Below, piece by piece: positions 11,950 through 23,071 of a stretch of 64,000 bases of DNA. A program made the translations under genes and the position numbers. The stretch covers positions 21,046,178 through 21,110,177 of the forward strand of contig JAUCBN010000016.1 of NCBI GenBank assembly GCA_035048815.1, in the 5' to 3' direction. The notes beneath the pieces were generated by a model. It saw nothing but the letters and a program-made list of their open reading frames with translations. It had not been told where the DNA came from and ran no database searches. This DNA is from Abelmoschus esculentus. Lineage: Eukaryota > Streptophyta > Magnoliopsida > Malvales > Malvaceae. How positions within the stretch are numbered: position 1 is the stretch's first letter; each line of letters opens with the position of its first letter.

Positions 11950-12844
11950 ATTTATGGTTTAAAAGTTTAATATTTAAAATTAAAATTAAATTTTAGAGTT
12001 AAAGATCATTATTTAGAATTTAAAATTAGAAATTTTAATTCTAATTTTTTTAGATAAATAAATTTTAGTTTTTAAAATAAAGCTTTTTAAATAAAATATT
12101 ATTATTATTTATTCAAGAAACAATATACTACTACAAATTAAATATAAATCTCTTATAACAAGTATCTCAGGTTATACATTTTTAAGTTAAGTATCTTCTA
12201 TTGTTAGTTCATAAAATAATAATCTTGTATAATTAGTAGATTTGTTCATGATATTCGATTTTGATCTATAATTATTGATGATTGTTTAATAATTTAATCC
12301 TTTTATGGTTGTTTGTTAATGTGTTTAGATATATTTATTAAAACGATTTTGAAGATTATTTATTTTGCTCATCAATTTTTTTCTACTTAACAATAAAGAA
12401 TTTACTTTATCTTTTCTGTATTAACAATTATTCTGATATTTTGCCATTTAGTTAATAGAGTTTATACTTATCTATTTTGTAGTTCAGTGAAATCTATACT
12501 TATCTATCTAAATTACTACCTTCACAACCTTTATTGGTGTGACTAAACTTTTTCTCTCTCTCAATAGAAGAGAATCTCTTCATATTTTTTCAGTTTTTTC
12601 TTTTTAATTTCATTGTTGTTTGTAATGAATATATATAATTTTTTTTATTTAACTCTCCTTAACAAAAGTTATTAATATTATATTAAAAATAATTTTGCAT
12701 AATATATTTGGGTCCACTTATAGATTATGTAAAACTTATTACTAATGATAATTAAATTTGTATTAAATATTATTCCATTAATTAATTTTGACATATCGTG
12801 GATTTGTATCTGAAATAGAAATTTTCTATCTCTAACGATGTCTC
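11950..12844 (+). repeat. Tandem ~0.85-kb repeat, copy 1
   Basis: Aligns along its length with 12845-13660. Shared blocks include attcaagaaacaata, aatataaatctcttataaca, the pair of phrases around tctatacttatc, and a common end at aaaagttattgatattatatt (copy 2) or aaaagttattaatattatatt (copy 1). Non-coding, AT-rich, diverged roughly 15-25% by eye. Confidence 0.7.
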
Positions 12845-13660
12845 TTTCTATATTATGTATTTAAGATTTAAAATTAGATTTTAAAATTAAAGATTATTAT
12901 TTAAAATTTAGTTTTTAAGGTTAATTTTTTAAATAAAATGTTCTTTACTATTTATTCAAGAAACAATAAACTGCTACAAAATATAAATCTCTTATAACAA
13001 GTACCTCCGTATATATATTTTTAAGGTAAGTATTTTTTATTGTTAGTACATAAAATAATAATTATATATATTTGGTCGTTTAAAATTCCTTATGACACTT
13101 GACTTTGATGTACTAATTGTTGGTGGTTGTTTAATAATTTGATCCCTTCTTGTGGTTATTTGTTAATTTATTTAGGTATATTCATCAAAATAACTTGTAA
13201 GATTGTTGGTTTCACTCGCCACTCCTTAATTACTTAACAAGCGCTTAAAGGATTCACTTTATCTTTTGCGTGTTAATAACTACCCGGGAATTTTGTCGTT
13301 TATTGAATCTATACTCATCTATTTTGTCGTTCAGTGGAGTCTATACTTATCCATTTAAACTACCCTTGACATCCTTTATTAGTATGGTTGAGTTTTTTTC
13401 TAAAAATCTCTTCGTAGTTTTTTCTTTTTGGATTTTAATTTCATTGTTGTTTGTTACTAATATTTTCATATTTAAATTTCTTTGTTAGTCTCTTTCTATA
13501 TAACAAAAGTTATTGATATTATATTAAAAAAATAATCTTGCATAATATATTTCGGATCCGCTTAAGATTAGGTAAAATTTAATTATTATCGGTGATTAAA
13601 CTCGTATTAAATATTACTCTGTTAACTAATTTTAACATATTATGGATTGTCTAGAAAAAA
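12845..13660 (+). repeat. Tandem ~0.85-kb repeat, copy 2
   Basis: The second copy of the unit at 11950-12844, directly adjacent and in the same orientation. This fits an old tandem duplication. Diverged LTRs are less likely because almost nothing lies between the copies. A 72-codon frame (13270-13488) inside it is AT-driven and not credible as a gene. Confidence 0.7.
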
Positions 13661-13812
13661 AATTCTACCACTAACTACGCTAAAACATTAATTATACCAT
13701 AAATTCATACTACATACCGTTAAATCAACATCCAACCAGACTAAAACATATTATCTAAATGTACCCAAATCTTGAATCCAGGCTTCATACCATTAAACCA
13801 AACCCTTGTGGG

Positions 13813-16800
13813 CAGTGGCGGATGTATTCTTGCCGACCACCCTAAAATTTAAAATTTACTTGTTAAATATTTATTTTATATACTAATGCTCACCCCGAAT
13901 ATAATTGATATCTACCCTAGATTAATTAGTATCATTTTTTTATTTAATTCAAAATTTAAATCACTAAATTAGACCAAAATTAAAACTTAAAATTTATTTA
14001 ATTGAGGCCCAAATCAACTCTACACTCAAACCCAATAACTATTCTCATTTCCCAACCTAAATAACAAAATAAATTCAATAACAATATGACAACACTCAAA
14101 CCCAAACTCATTACTTATTTTAATAGGATAAATTCAAACTCTTCCATCCTCAATGCATTCTGAAAGTAAAAAATTAGAGAGAAGTTAGCGACAAAAACTA
14201 AAAAAAAGAGAGCAAATCTTAAGGAAAGAAAAAAAAAAACTTGTGAAAATTTTCAACGAATAACTCTGACAACAAATCTATACGGTAAGCAACTCGTGAC
14301 GGCGAGTGTACTAGGATACTTGAGACCACCTCAATCAAATAGCTGAACGGTAATACTCATTATTTTTAAATTTAAATCTATTCAATTCTAATTGATTTTT
14401 TTATGAAAAATTTATCCTCGGATATGATTGAAACACTGAAAAATATAAAAAATAAATTTGTTTGGGTCAAAATTTTAGTTAACTAAAATTCGGTAAAAAT
14501 TTTAGGTCAAATTTTTAATTAAATAGTTAGTCGAATAAGAACAACAACCATTCATTTATGTAAATTGTATTTTTTTTTCAATTTTAAGTGTTCTAATGTT
14601 AATAATGAATTAAGTTATTGTTTACTGATATGTATAATTATTTTTGTAATTTCTATTCATTCTGTGGAATTACCTGCATAGGTAATCCATCTTCCTATTC
14701 ATTCTCTATAATTACCTACATAGATAATCAATCTTTTTACACATTTTTATTCTAATAATTTAATTAATTCTATGCTTTTTTTAGGTATGGAAAAATATTA
14801 TAAAAGAAAGACAACAACAAAGTTAGAGGATTCATGTTTGACAAAAAAATTTTACAAGTTGACTTAAAAAATCTTTCAGCGAATTCTGAAAAAAGACCAA
14901 AGATTATAGAATATCATCCTAACAATCATGAAGAACTTCGAATGGCTTATTTACTGAAAGGTCCTTGTTAACCAAAAGAGCACAAATTTCCTAAGAAGAA
15001 GTATAAAGATAAATTACGAAGTTTCAATCCTAAGTGGCTCAAAGAGCATAAAGGTTGGTTAGAATATAGTGTATCCAAAGATGCAGCATTTTATTTACAT
15101 TATTACCATATTAGACCTGAATTTAAAAGAGAGCAATGAGGAGGTGATACATTTATTTTTGGTGGATTTACGAATTAAAAAGATAAGAGCAGATTGTAAC
15201 TTCATGTCGGAGGTCCTAATAGTGCTCATAATGTAGCTTGAAGAAAATGTGATACTCTAATGAATCAGAAATAACATGTTGAAGTTGTCATTGTGAAGCA
15301 ATCTAATCAAGCGAAACAAGATTATCAAACTCATCTTACAGCTATAGTTGATCGTGTTCGATTTCTTTTACGACAAGGATTGACTTTTAGCGGACATGAC
15401 GAATCTTATGATTCTTCTAATCAAGGTAATTTTCTAGAGCTTTTTTAGTTTTTTGCTATCATAATGAGACAGTTAACAAAGTTTTTAAAAATGCTTGTGG
15501 CAATCTTAAACTAGTAGCACCCGTTATATAAAAAGATATTATTAATACAGTTGCTAGTGAGATGATTACTTGTGCAATTATTATTGATCTTGAAAATAAT
15601 TTTTTTGCTATTTTAGTTCATAAATCTCGTGACATATCTGTTAAAGAGCAAATGACTATAGTTCTACGCTATGTAGATAAGAATGGAAGAGTTGTGAAAC
15701 GATTTTTGTGTCTTATTCATGTTTTTAATACTAGTACTACTTCACTGGTGAATACCCTTGAAAATGTGTTCGCAACTCATAAATTATGTTTCTCAAGAAT
15801 AATAGGACAAGATTATGACGGGACAAGTAATATGCAAGGAGAATTTAATGGGCTCAAAATTTTGATTCTTGAAGATAATAAATATGCTTTTTATGTTCAT
15901 TGCTTTGCACACCAACTTCAATTAGCCTTTATTGATGTTGCTAAAAAATAAGTCGAGGGTGCATTTCTTTTTAATTTGATAGCTAGTATAGTTAATGTGG
16001 TTGGTGCTTCATGTAAGAGAAAAGAAATTCTTCAATCTAATCAATTGAGTAAGGTAAGAGAAGTATTACATTGTGGTGAAATCTTCAGTAGCCATAGATT
16101 AAATCAAGAAACTGTTGTAAAGAGAGTTGGAGATACTCGTTGGGGTTCCTATTATAAAACTGTTGTTAGCTTGATTACTATATTTTCTTATATAATGGAT
16201 GTGCTTGAAATTATTGATAAAGATGGAACAAACTCAGAGCAAAGAGCTGAAGCTTGTATGTTGTTGAATTCTTTACATCCTTTAAGTTTATATTTAATTT
16301 GCACTTTATGAAAAATATATTAGAGGTTACTAGTGAATTATCTCAAGCATTGTAAAGGAGTGATGAAGACATTGTGAATGCTATGCAATTAGTTAGAGTG
16401 TCCAAGCAAAGATTACAAATGATGAGAGATGCAGGATGACAATTTTTACTTGAAAAAGTTTCTTTATTTTTTGAAAAGAACAACATTGAGATTCTAAAGA
16501 TGAAAGATATGTTGTTGTTCCAGGGAGGTCTAGGAGAAAAATTCAAGAAGTTTCAAATTTGCGTCATTTTCAGTTTAAATTATTTTATCAAGTGATTGAT
16601 AGACAACTTCAAGAACTTAATAATCGTTTTTCTGAGGCAAGTATGAAGTTGCTTCTTTATTTGTCTTGCTTGAGTCCAACAGACTTGTATGTTTTTTTAT
16701 AAGAAAAAGTAGATTCGCCTTGCTCAATTTTATCCTTATAAATTTTTTCCAGAAGATCTTATGTTGCTTGATTATCATCTTGAAAATTATATTGTTGATG

Positions 16801-17135
16801 TTCGTTCAGATGAATGATTTTGTAATTTAAAAGGACTTTCAGAGTTATCAAAAAAATGGTTGAGACAAGAAAGCATGTTGTATACCCAATTTTTTTATTT
16901 ACTTTTGAAGTTGGCTTTGGTTTTACCAGTTGCAACCGTAACAGTGGAAAGAACATTCTCTGCGATGCACTTTATAAATAATCGATGGCGTAACCGTGTG
17001 GGAGATGAATGGTTGAATGATTGCTTAGTTACTTTTATTGAGAAAGATGTGTTTGATAATATAGACAATGAAAAAAATCATGCAACGATATTATAATTGT
17101 GTCCACCCTCAAAAAATTTTCTGGATCCATCACTG
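13813..17135 (+). mobile_element. hAT superfamily DNA transposon, complete but inactive
   Basis: A 3,323-bp element bounded by a perfect 8-bp target-site duplication, cttgtggg, at 13805-13812 and 17136-17143. The termini are imperfect inverted repeats: cagtggcggat at the left against cagtgatggat on the opposite strand at the right (9 of 11). An 8-bp duplication and CAGTG termini are hallmarks of plant hAT elements. The interior carries a broken transposase. It inserted just upstream of the stranded ERF promoter. Confidence 0.93.
14787..17096 (+). pseudogene. hAT transposase pseudogene (TTF-type zinc finger / DUF4371 / hAT dimerisation)
   Basis: Fragments in several frames follow the order of plant TTF-type (zinc finger MYM-type 1-like) hAT transposases. 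The N-terminal part begins at the ATG at 14787 with stops within 90 nt. A middle part at 15562-15951 contains ISVKEQMTIVLRYVDKNGRV and YVHCFAHQLQLA, and is continued at 15976-16311. The C-terminal hAT dimerisation region (16860-17096) contains LPVATVTVERTFSAM and RNRVGDEWLNDCLVTFIE. Numerous stops and frameshifts preclude a functional enzyme. A splice-acceptor-like tttttttag lies just before 14787, so the intact gene may have had an upstream exon. Confidence 0.88.
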
Positions 17136-17143
17136 CTTGTGGG

Positions 17144-17416
17144 TAACTACACATCGGATAATGGGATATCGATATAGAAAGAGAGAGACCTAGACTCGTA
17201 GAAAAACAGTTAATATCCATCCAGTCCGTTTTTGCCTTTGCCCGCCGTTGACAACCCCAATACGTGTTCCCTGTTTATCCTCTTTTCTTTTTTATTTACT
17301 GTATTTCTCTTAAATTTAAACAATCGTATCACCTTTTCCCCGACATGGACACGCCCTTTCCCCTTATAAATCCATACCCCCAACGAATTAACTCTTCATA
17401 AATTACTTAACTATAG
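17144..17416 (+). promoter_or_regulatory. Stranded promoter and 5' leader of the ERF pseudogene
   Basis: This non-repetitive strip lies between the hAT element and the Copia element. It contains a TATA box, cttataaatc, at 17363-17372 and pyrimidine-rich sequence upstream. Removing the Copia insertion with one TSD copy would join tatag at 17412-17416 to the sequence at 22293, giving about 30 nt from the predicted start site plus 8 nt to the ERF ATG. This is an inference from the insertion geometry. Confidence 0.7.
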
Positions 17417-17626
17417 TGTTAAAAGGATTAAAGAATTAGTTGTTAACAGATAGTTAGTTACGCAATCTGTTAAGTAGGTTGCTTCTGTTATTTTCTTTGT
17501 ATAAATAAACCATACTCATACAGAAATAAACCCAAGGCATTCAGCCTTTCCTTCTTCTTCCTCTATACATTTCTCTTATACAAGTACTCTCAGACTATTT
17601 TTCTTCTGTTCATCGACTTCTCAACA
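17417..17626 (+). repeat. 5' LTR of the first Copia element
   Basis: Begins tgttaaaagg and ends cttctcaaca. An internal TATA-like tataaataaacc lies near 17502. Pairs with 22078-22287. Confidence 0.95.
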
Positions 17627-17640
17627 TGGTATCAGAGCTA
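17627..17640 (+). promoter_or_regulatory. Primer-binding site (initiator tRNA-Met type)
   Basis: tggtatcagagct starts directly at the LTR edge. It is the standard plant Copia site complementary to the 3' end of initiator methionine tRNA. Confidence 0.92.
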
Positions 17641-17749
17641 CCGCCGGCGGTCCACCGGAGCTGAAGAACTGATCGGAGTTTAAAATTAAATCCCAATAAT
17701 CAGTCTCTCACTAGCTATGTCAATCTTGTAGCTAGATCATTCGCATAAA

Positions 17750-18616
17750 TTGTATCTTCACCTTTCTGATACTCTTGGAACAATTCTGGTTTCTCACCAA
17801 CTTACTGGTGTAGAAGATTACAGTGTTTAGAGTCGATCCATGAAGATCACATTATTAGCCAAGAATAAAATAGGATTTATAGATGGTTCTTGTTCCTTGG
17901 AAGCAACTGAAGCTGAGTTGAAGTCGCAATGAGAGAGGTGTAATGCTCTCGTTCTGTCTTGGATCTTGAATTCAGTTAGTCGAGAGCTTTCGGCCGGAGT
18001 TGTGTTTGCCTCCAGTGCAGCGTTGGTTTCGGCATACCTTAAAGAACGGTTTGACAAGGTGGATGGGTCTCGGATTTTTCATTTGCATCGGGAAATTGCT
18101 ACATAAGCACAAGGTACGTCTTCTATAGCAGCTTATCACACTAAACTTCGACTACTATGGGATGAATATGATTCGATTGCCCCATTTGCTGTGTGTGAGT
18201 GTGATTCAACGAGGAAAAATAATGAGAACCTAAAGCGGCAAAGGTTGTTTCAGTTTCTCATGGGACTAAATGAATTGTATTCAATGGTGCGGAGCCAAAT
18301 CTTGCTCATGGCGCCATTACCGTCAGTAAACCAAGCATAATCTATGCTTGTTCAAGAGGAAGGTCAACGACAAAATGCAGCGAATCTTCAAAACGTGTTG
18401 CCTATGGTACTATATTCCAGTACAAATTCCAATTATTCAGGAGCAGGACGGAAGAAGTTCAGTGGTACATGTGATCACTGTCATCTTAAAGGGCACAAAA
18501 AAGAGTCGTGCTACAGATTAATAGGCTATCCAGCTGACTTTAAGTTCACCAGGAAGAGGCCATTGGCTAATAATGCTTCAGCGGTGATTTGGATGCATCA
18601 ACAGGTTTGCCAGTAG
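17750..18616 (+). pseudogene. Copia gag pseudogene
   Basis: Reads as a Copia N-terminal and UBN2-type gag in a recurring frame. Recognisable parts are PFYLHLSDTLGTILVSHQLTG, VVFASSAALVSAYLKERFDK, AYHTKLRLLWDEYD and the zinc knuckle CDHCHLKGHKKESC at about 18472-18513. At least four in-frame stops occur, several where the family usually has Trp or Gln (17828-17830, 17930-17932, 18103-18105). Confidence 0.85.
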
Positions 18617-18765
18617 CTCCAACTCTATCGAGTTCAACACCTTCTTTGGCACCCACTTTTACACCAGAACAGTACCATCAGATCTTGGAAATGCTAGGGA
18701 AGGATTCAGGAGTCCAAGCCTCGGCACACATGGCAGGTATTGGTCTTGGAACTGCATCTCATGAC

Positions 18766-21700
18766 TAGATACTTGATACAAGAGCTACGAACCATATGAC
18801 ATTTGACTTAAGTTGTTTGGATTCTGTTGTTAATTGTGCCTCGCCTTCTTTTGTTCAATTGCCAAATGGTAAGACCACACCAATCACCCATACCGGAACA
18901 TATACTTTTTCTCCCTCTCAAACCTTATCCAAAGTCTTATACATACCTGATTTTCACTACAACCTTCTCTCAGTTTCACAGCTCACTAAAGAACTAAATT
19001 GTTGCGTCCTTTTTTATCCTCATTTTTGTTTGCTACAGGACCTTTGCAGTGGGCAGATGAAAGGGATTGGTAGAGCTCAAGAAGATCTTTACACCTTTCA
19101 AGTATCCAAGTTTTTTACTTGTAATACTTGCACACCAGAATCTTGTATGTCTACAAATTTAGCTCAAAACAAAACTGTTCTAAGTATTTTGTGGCATGCT
19201 CATCTAGGTCATTCGTCCTTGAGTATAATGAATAAAATGACATACTTGTTTGATGTTTCTTCTGATAATACTGATATAAAACAATGTGGAGTATGTCCCT
19301 TAGCCAAACAAACACGGTTACCTTTTCCTATAAGTAATACCAGAGAAACAGACATTTTCTCTCTTATTCACATTGACCTTTGGGGTGCATATAGGATGCC
19401 TACACATAATGGCCACAAGTACTTCTTAACCATAGTGGATGACCACTCACGAATGACCTGGATATATTTTCTTAGACTTAAAAGTGATGCAATGATCATT
19501 CTAAAACAGTTTGTGACATATGTTTGGATTCATTATGCGAAACATGTAAAGACCATTAGAAGTGATAATGGGTCTGAATTTTTCAACAATGAGGGTAGAG
19601 AATTTTTTTCTTCTCAAGGGATTGTTCATCAACGTTCATGTGTCCACACTCCTCAGCAAAATAGAGTGGCTGAAAGTAAGCATAAATATCTTTTGAACAT
19701 AGCTAGGGCTCTCAGTTTTCAAGCTTCTATTCCCATTAAATTTTGGGGTGAGTGTGTCTTGGCAGCTTGTTACATATTAAACCGGTTACTTACTGTTGTT
19801 CTAGATTGGAAATCTTCATATGAAGTTCTACATAAAAAACTTTCAGATTTATCTCATTTACGTGTCTTTGGATGTCTTTGTTATGCAACCATTCTTAACA
19901 ACCATGATAAATTTGCATCCAAAGCCACTCCATCAGTCTTCATGGGGTACTCAACTGTGTAAAAGGGCTACCTATTGTTTAACATTGCATCACAAACGTT
20001 CTTTGTCAGTCGTGATGTGGTCTTTCATGAGACGTTTTTTTCTTTTCGAACATCGTTTAAAGACCCACCTTTGTTTCCTCTATCAAATAGTATCGAGTTT
20101 GACTTTCTTCATATCCCTACCATGCAAACTACTGATCCTCCCACACCGGTAGATGATCCTTCCACACTGTTAGATGATTATCTCACACTAGGATCCAATA
20201 TTGATCATCAGACTTTGAGTCCACAACCTCCTCAGTCAACTCAGTCACCTCAGCCTTTATCTCCTCAGTCTCATTCTCAATCACCTCAGCATCAACCTCA
20301 ACCTCAACCTCAATCACCTTGTGTTCGAAAATCCTCTCGTATTTCTAAACCACCTTCTTGGTTAAATGACTTTGTCTGCTCCTCTAATCCTTCTTCATCA
20401 ATACTGTAAACAGGTATTAACCCTATTTCTAATTCAGTTTCTTATTCCTATTTACCTTTGTCCACGCGTGTTTTTGCCTTGTCCATTTCTTCTGTCACTG
20501 AGCCACAAAAATATCAAATGGAAATTAAGGACAAAAGGTGGGTAGATGCCATGCAACAAGAGATACAAGCACTTGAGGCAAATGGTACATGGGAAGTAAT
20601 TGATCTTCCCCCTGGTAAGACACCTATCGGCTGCAAGTGGGTTTACAAAGTAAAGCATAATGCTGATGGTTTGATTGAACGGTTTAAGGCTCGATTAGTC
20701 GCCAAAGGCTATAATCAACAAGCTAGAATTGATTTTCATGAAACTTTTTCTCCTGTTGCAAAGCAAGTTACTGTCCGTACTGTGATATCCTTGGCTGCCA
20801 TGTTCGATTGGCCACTTTTTCAGATGGATATCTACAATGCATTCCTTCAAGGTGATCTCCATGAGGAAGTATATATGCAACTACCTGAGGGTTTTCGCAG
20901 TCAGGGGAGCCTAGATCTCGGGTCTGCAGGCTGCTCAAGTCGTTGTATGGTTTAAAGCAAGCTTCGAGGCAATGGAACCTCAAATTGACTCAAGCACTTT
21001 TGGCAAACGGTTATACACAAAGCCTACATGATTATTCCTTGTTTACCAAAGTCAAGGATGAAAAAATCGTAATGTTACTCATCTATGTAAATGATCTCCT
21101 GATAACCGGAAATGATACGAAGTTGATCGAGGAGTTAAAGCATATTTTACATAAGAATTTTAAAATGAAAGATCTTGGTAAGCTTAAGTATTTTTTGGGG
21201 ATTGAAGTTGTGCGATCTGTGGAATTGATTGTGCTGCACCAAAGAAAATATGCACTTGAGTTAATAGCAGATGTAGGTCTAGGGGGAGCTCGGTATGCTT
21301 CAACACCAATGGAGCCAAATATCCATCACACCTCGATGGAACTTAATAAACAACTTAATAATACTGAGAAGGATGAAAAGATGGAGGATGTTACGACGTA
21401 TCAACGATTGATAGGAAGGTTGCTTTACTTAACAAATACTCGTCCGGATATTTTGTTTGCAGTCCAGCATTTAAGTCAATTTATGCAGGCACCAAAAAAG
21501 GCTCATTATGAATCAACCTTAAGAATCGTTAGGTACATAAGAAAGAATCCAGCACAAGGGGTCTTTTTTCCAGCTAACTCAGCCTGAGCTCAAGGCTTTG
21601 TGTGATTCGGATTGGGCTAGTTGCCCTATGACACGAAAGTCGGTGACAGGGTATTGTATCAAGTTGGGGGAATGTCTGGTTTGTTGGAAATCCAAGGAGC

Positions 21701-22070
21701 AAAACACAGTGTCGCATTCCTCAGTAGAAGCTAAGTATAGATGCATGGCCAGCACTGTGGCTGAAATAGTTTGGTTAAAGGGATTGATTGAGGAGCTTGG
21801 AATCAAGCATGGGACACCTGCAATCTTATTTTGTGATAGTCAGGCAATATTACAGATTGCCACTAATCTGGTTTTTCATGAGCGAACCAAGCATATAGAG
21901 ATTGACTGCCATTTGTACGAGAAAAGATTCAAAACGGATTGGTAAAAGCGCAACACATTTCAACTAGAGACCAGCAGACAGATGTACTCACAAAAGGTTT
22001 AGGAGTAACTCAACATGAATATCTTGTTAGCAAATTGGGGATGAAAGATGTTTATCATCCTCCAACTTGA
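18766..22070 (+). pseudogene. Copia pol pseudogene (protease-integrase-RT-RNase H)
   Basis: Protease remnant ILDTRATNHM (about 18769-18798) has Arg where the DTGA/DSGA active site has Gly. The integrase zinc finger (WHAHLGH...CGVCPLAKQ, about 19192-19311) and core (HIDLWGAY, SDNGSEF) lie in the frame 18796-19962. Reverse transcriptase begins in frame 20458-20955 (WVDAMQQEI, IGCKWVYKVK, ARLVAKG) and shifts frame near 20905-20940 into 20943-21587. There the catalytic YVDD box reads YVND. RNase H follows after another frame change in a T-run at 21563-21570 (CDSDWASCP, SSVEAKYRCMA, FCDSQAILQIA). A last shift near 21925 restores the usual C-terminal frame ending at the TGA at 22068-22070. No functional polyprotein is possible. 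Confidence 0.92.
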
Positions 22071-22077
22071 GGGAGAG
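22066..22077 (+). promoter_or_regulatory. Polypurine tract of the first Copia element
   Basis: ttgagggagag immediately precedes the 3' LTR, the expected place for plus-strand priming. Confidence 0.85.
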
Positions 22078-22287
22078 TGTTAAAAGGATTAAAGAATTAA
22101 TTGTTAACAGATAGTTAGTTACGCAATCTGTTAAGTAGGTTGCTTCTGTTATTTTCTTTGTATAAATAAACCATACTCATATAGAAATAAACACAAGGCA
22201 TTTAGCCTTTCCTTCTTCTTCCTCTATACATTTCTCTTATATAAGTACTCTCAGACTATTTTTTTTCTGTTCATCGACTTCTCAACA
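22078..22287 (+). repeat. 3' LTR of the first Copia element
   Basis: 210 bp, matching 17417-17626 except for about six substitutions. Five are C/T or G/A transitions, mostly C in the left copy and T in the right copy. It ends 13 bp upstream of the ERF ATG, so any LTR promoter or terminator activity would act directly on that gene. Confidence 0.95.
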
Positions 22288-22300
22288 TATAGACACATAT

Positions 22301-23071
22301 ATGGCCCATCCTTTAACCAATGTGCCTCCAGAGGAGAAGTCAATACCTATCCAAATCCCCGACCCTCTCTTGCCAGTGCAGCTGCCACAGGAACAGTCGA
22401 CAAAGCTTGCCCAATCCCCTGGCACCACGTCGGCATCGAGTCATCGCCTGCTGCAATCAGACCAAACTCCTAAATCTCCAAAACCCGGCAGCACACTTGG
22501 TATGCCAACGCCTGTACTATTATCTCCTGGTAGGAATCCAACAAGAAAGCAGCCGACTACTTTCCGAGGAGTACGACACAGGAGAGGCAAATAGGTGTCT
22601 GAAATACGTGAGCCTCGTAAAACCACTCGTATATGGCTTGGAACGTACCCTACACCCGAAATGGCAGCAACCGCATATGATGTGGCTGCTATTGCCCTAA
22701 AAGGTCCCAACACCGATCTCAACTTCCCCGATATGATTCTATCGTATCCCCAAGTGACTTCTACTTTCGCAAACGATATTCGAGCGGCAGCAGCACAAGC
22801 AGCTGCTTCCCGATTACCTAAGCCTAAGACATCAAAAGACGAGGGCAAGTCTGAAACTGAGGGTAGCAGTACCAAATCAAGTAGTTGCATGGAGCCTTCT
22901 GTACCAGGTTCAGGCTCAGGCCAGGAATATATTGACGAGGAAGAGCTTTTAAACTTTCCCAATTTGATGGTGGATATGGCAGAAGGAATGCTTGTAAGCC
23001 CTCGAAACTCACCACCCTCCGACGATTCAGCAAACAATTCAGATGTAGAAAGTCTATGGACTTACCCTTAG
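22301..23071 (+). pseudogene. ERF025: ERF025-like DREB (A-4) transcription factor, nonsense-mutated
   Basis: One frame runs from the ATG at 22301 to the TAA... stop codon ending at 23071 (256 codons before the terminal stop), broken by one in-frame TAG at 22592-22594. The AP2/ERF domain starts at about residue 88 (FRGVRHRRGK). The stop stands exactly where the domain has an invariant Trp (RGK-W-V). The frame then continues VSEIREPRKTTRIWLGTYP and AAIALKG. The acidic C-terminus contains DEEELLNFPNLM, MAEGMLVSP and ends ESLWTYP, typical of DREB A-4 factors such as ERF024-027, which bind DRE/CRT elements. Apart from this TGG-to-TAG change nothing is damaged, so inactivation looks recent. The Copia insertion 13 bp before the ATG also separates the gene from its TATA box. 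A sequencing error at one base is the main alternative. Confidence 0.88.

Larger units (their letters stand above)
17417..22287 (+). mobile_element. Ty1/Copia LTR retrotransposon, complete, short-LTR (Ale-like)
   Basis: A 4,871-bp element with 210-bp LTRs at each end, TG...CA termini and a perfect 5-bp target duplication, tatag, at 17412-17416 and 22288-22292. Domain order is gag, protease, integrase, reverse transcriptase, RNase H, which defines Copia. The LTRs differ at about 6 of 210 positions by my count (about 97% identity), so the insertion is fairly recent. Coding regions are nonetheless broken by stops, frameshifts and catalytic substitutions. Small size and short LTRs suggest the Ale lineage; this is inferred. 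Confidence 0.95.

Noticed and set aside
22441..23037. 198-codon minus-strand frame opposite the ERF pseudogene
   Set aside because: It mirrors the AP2 coding sequence on the other strand; no independent domain or signals.
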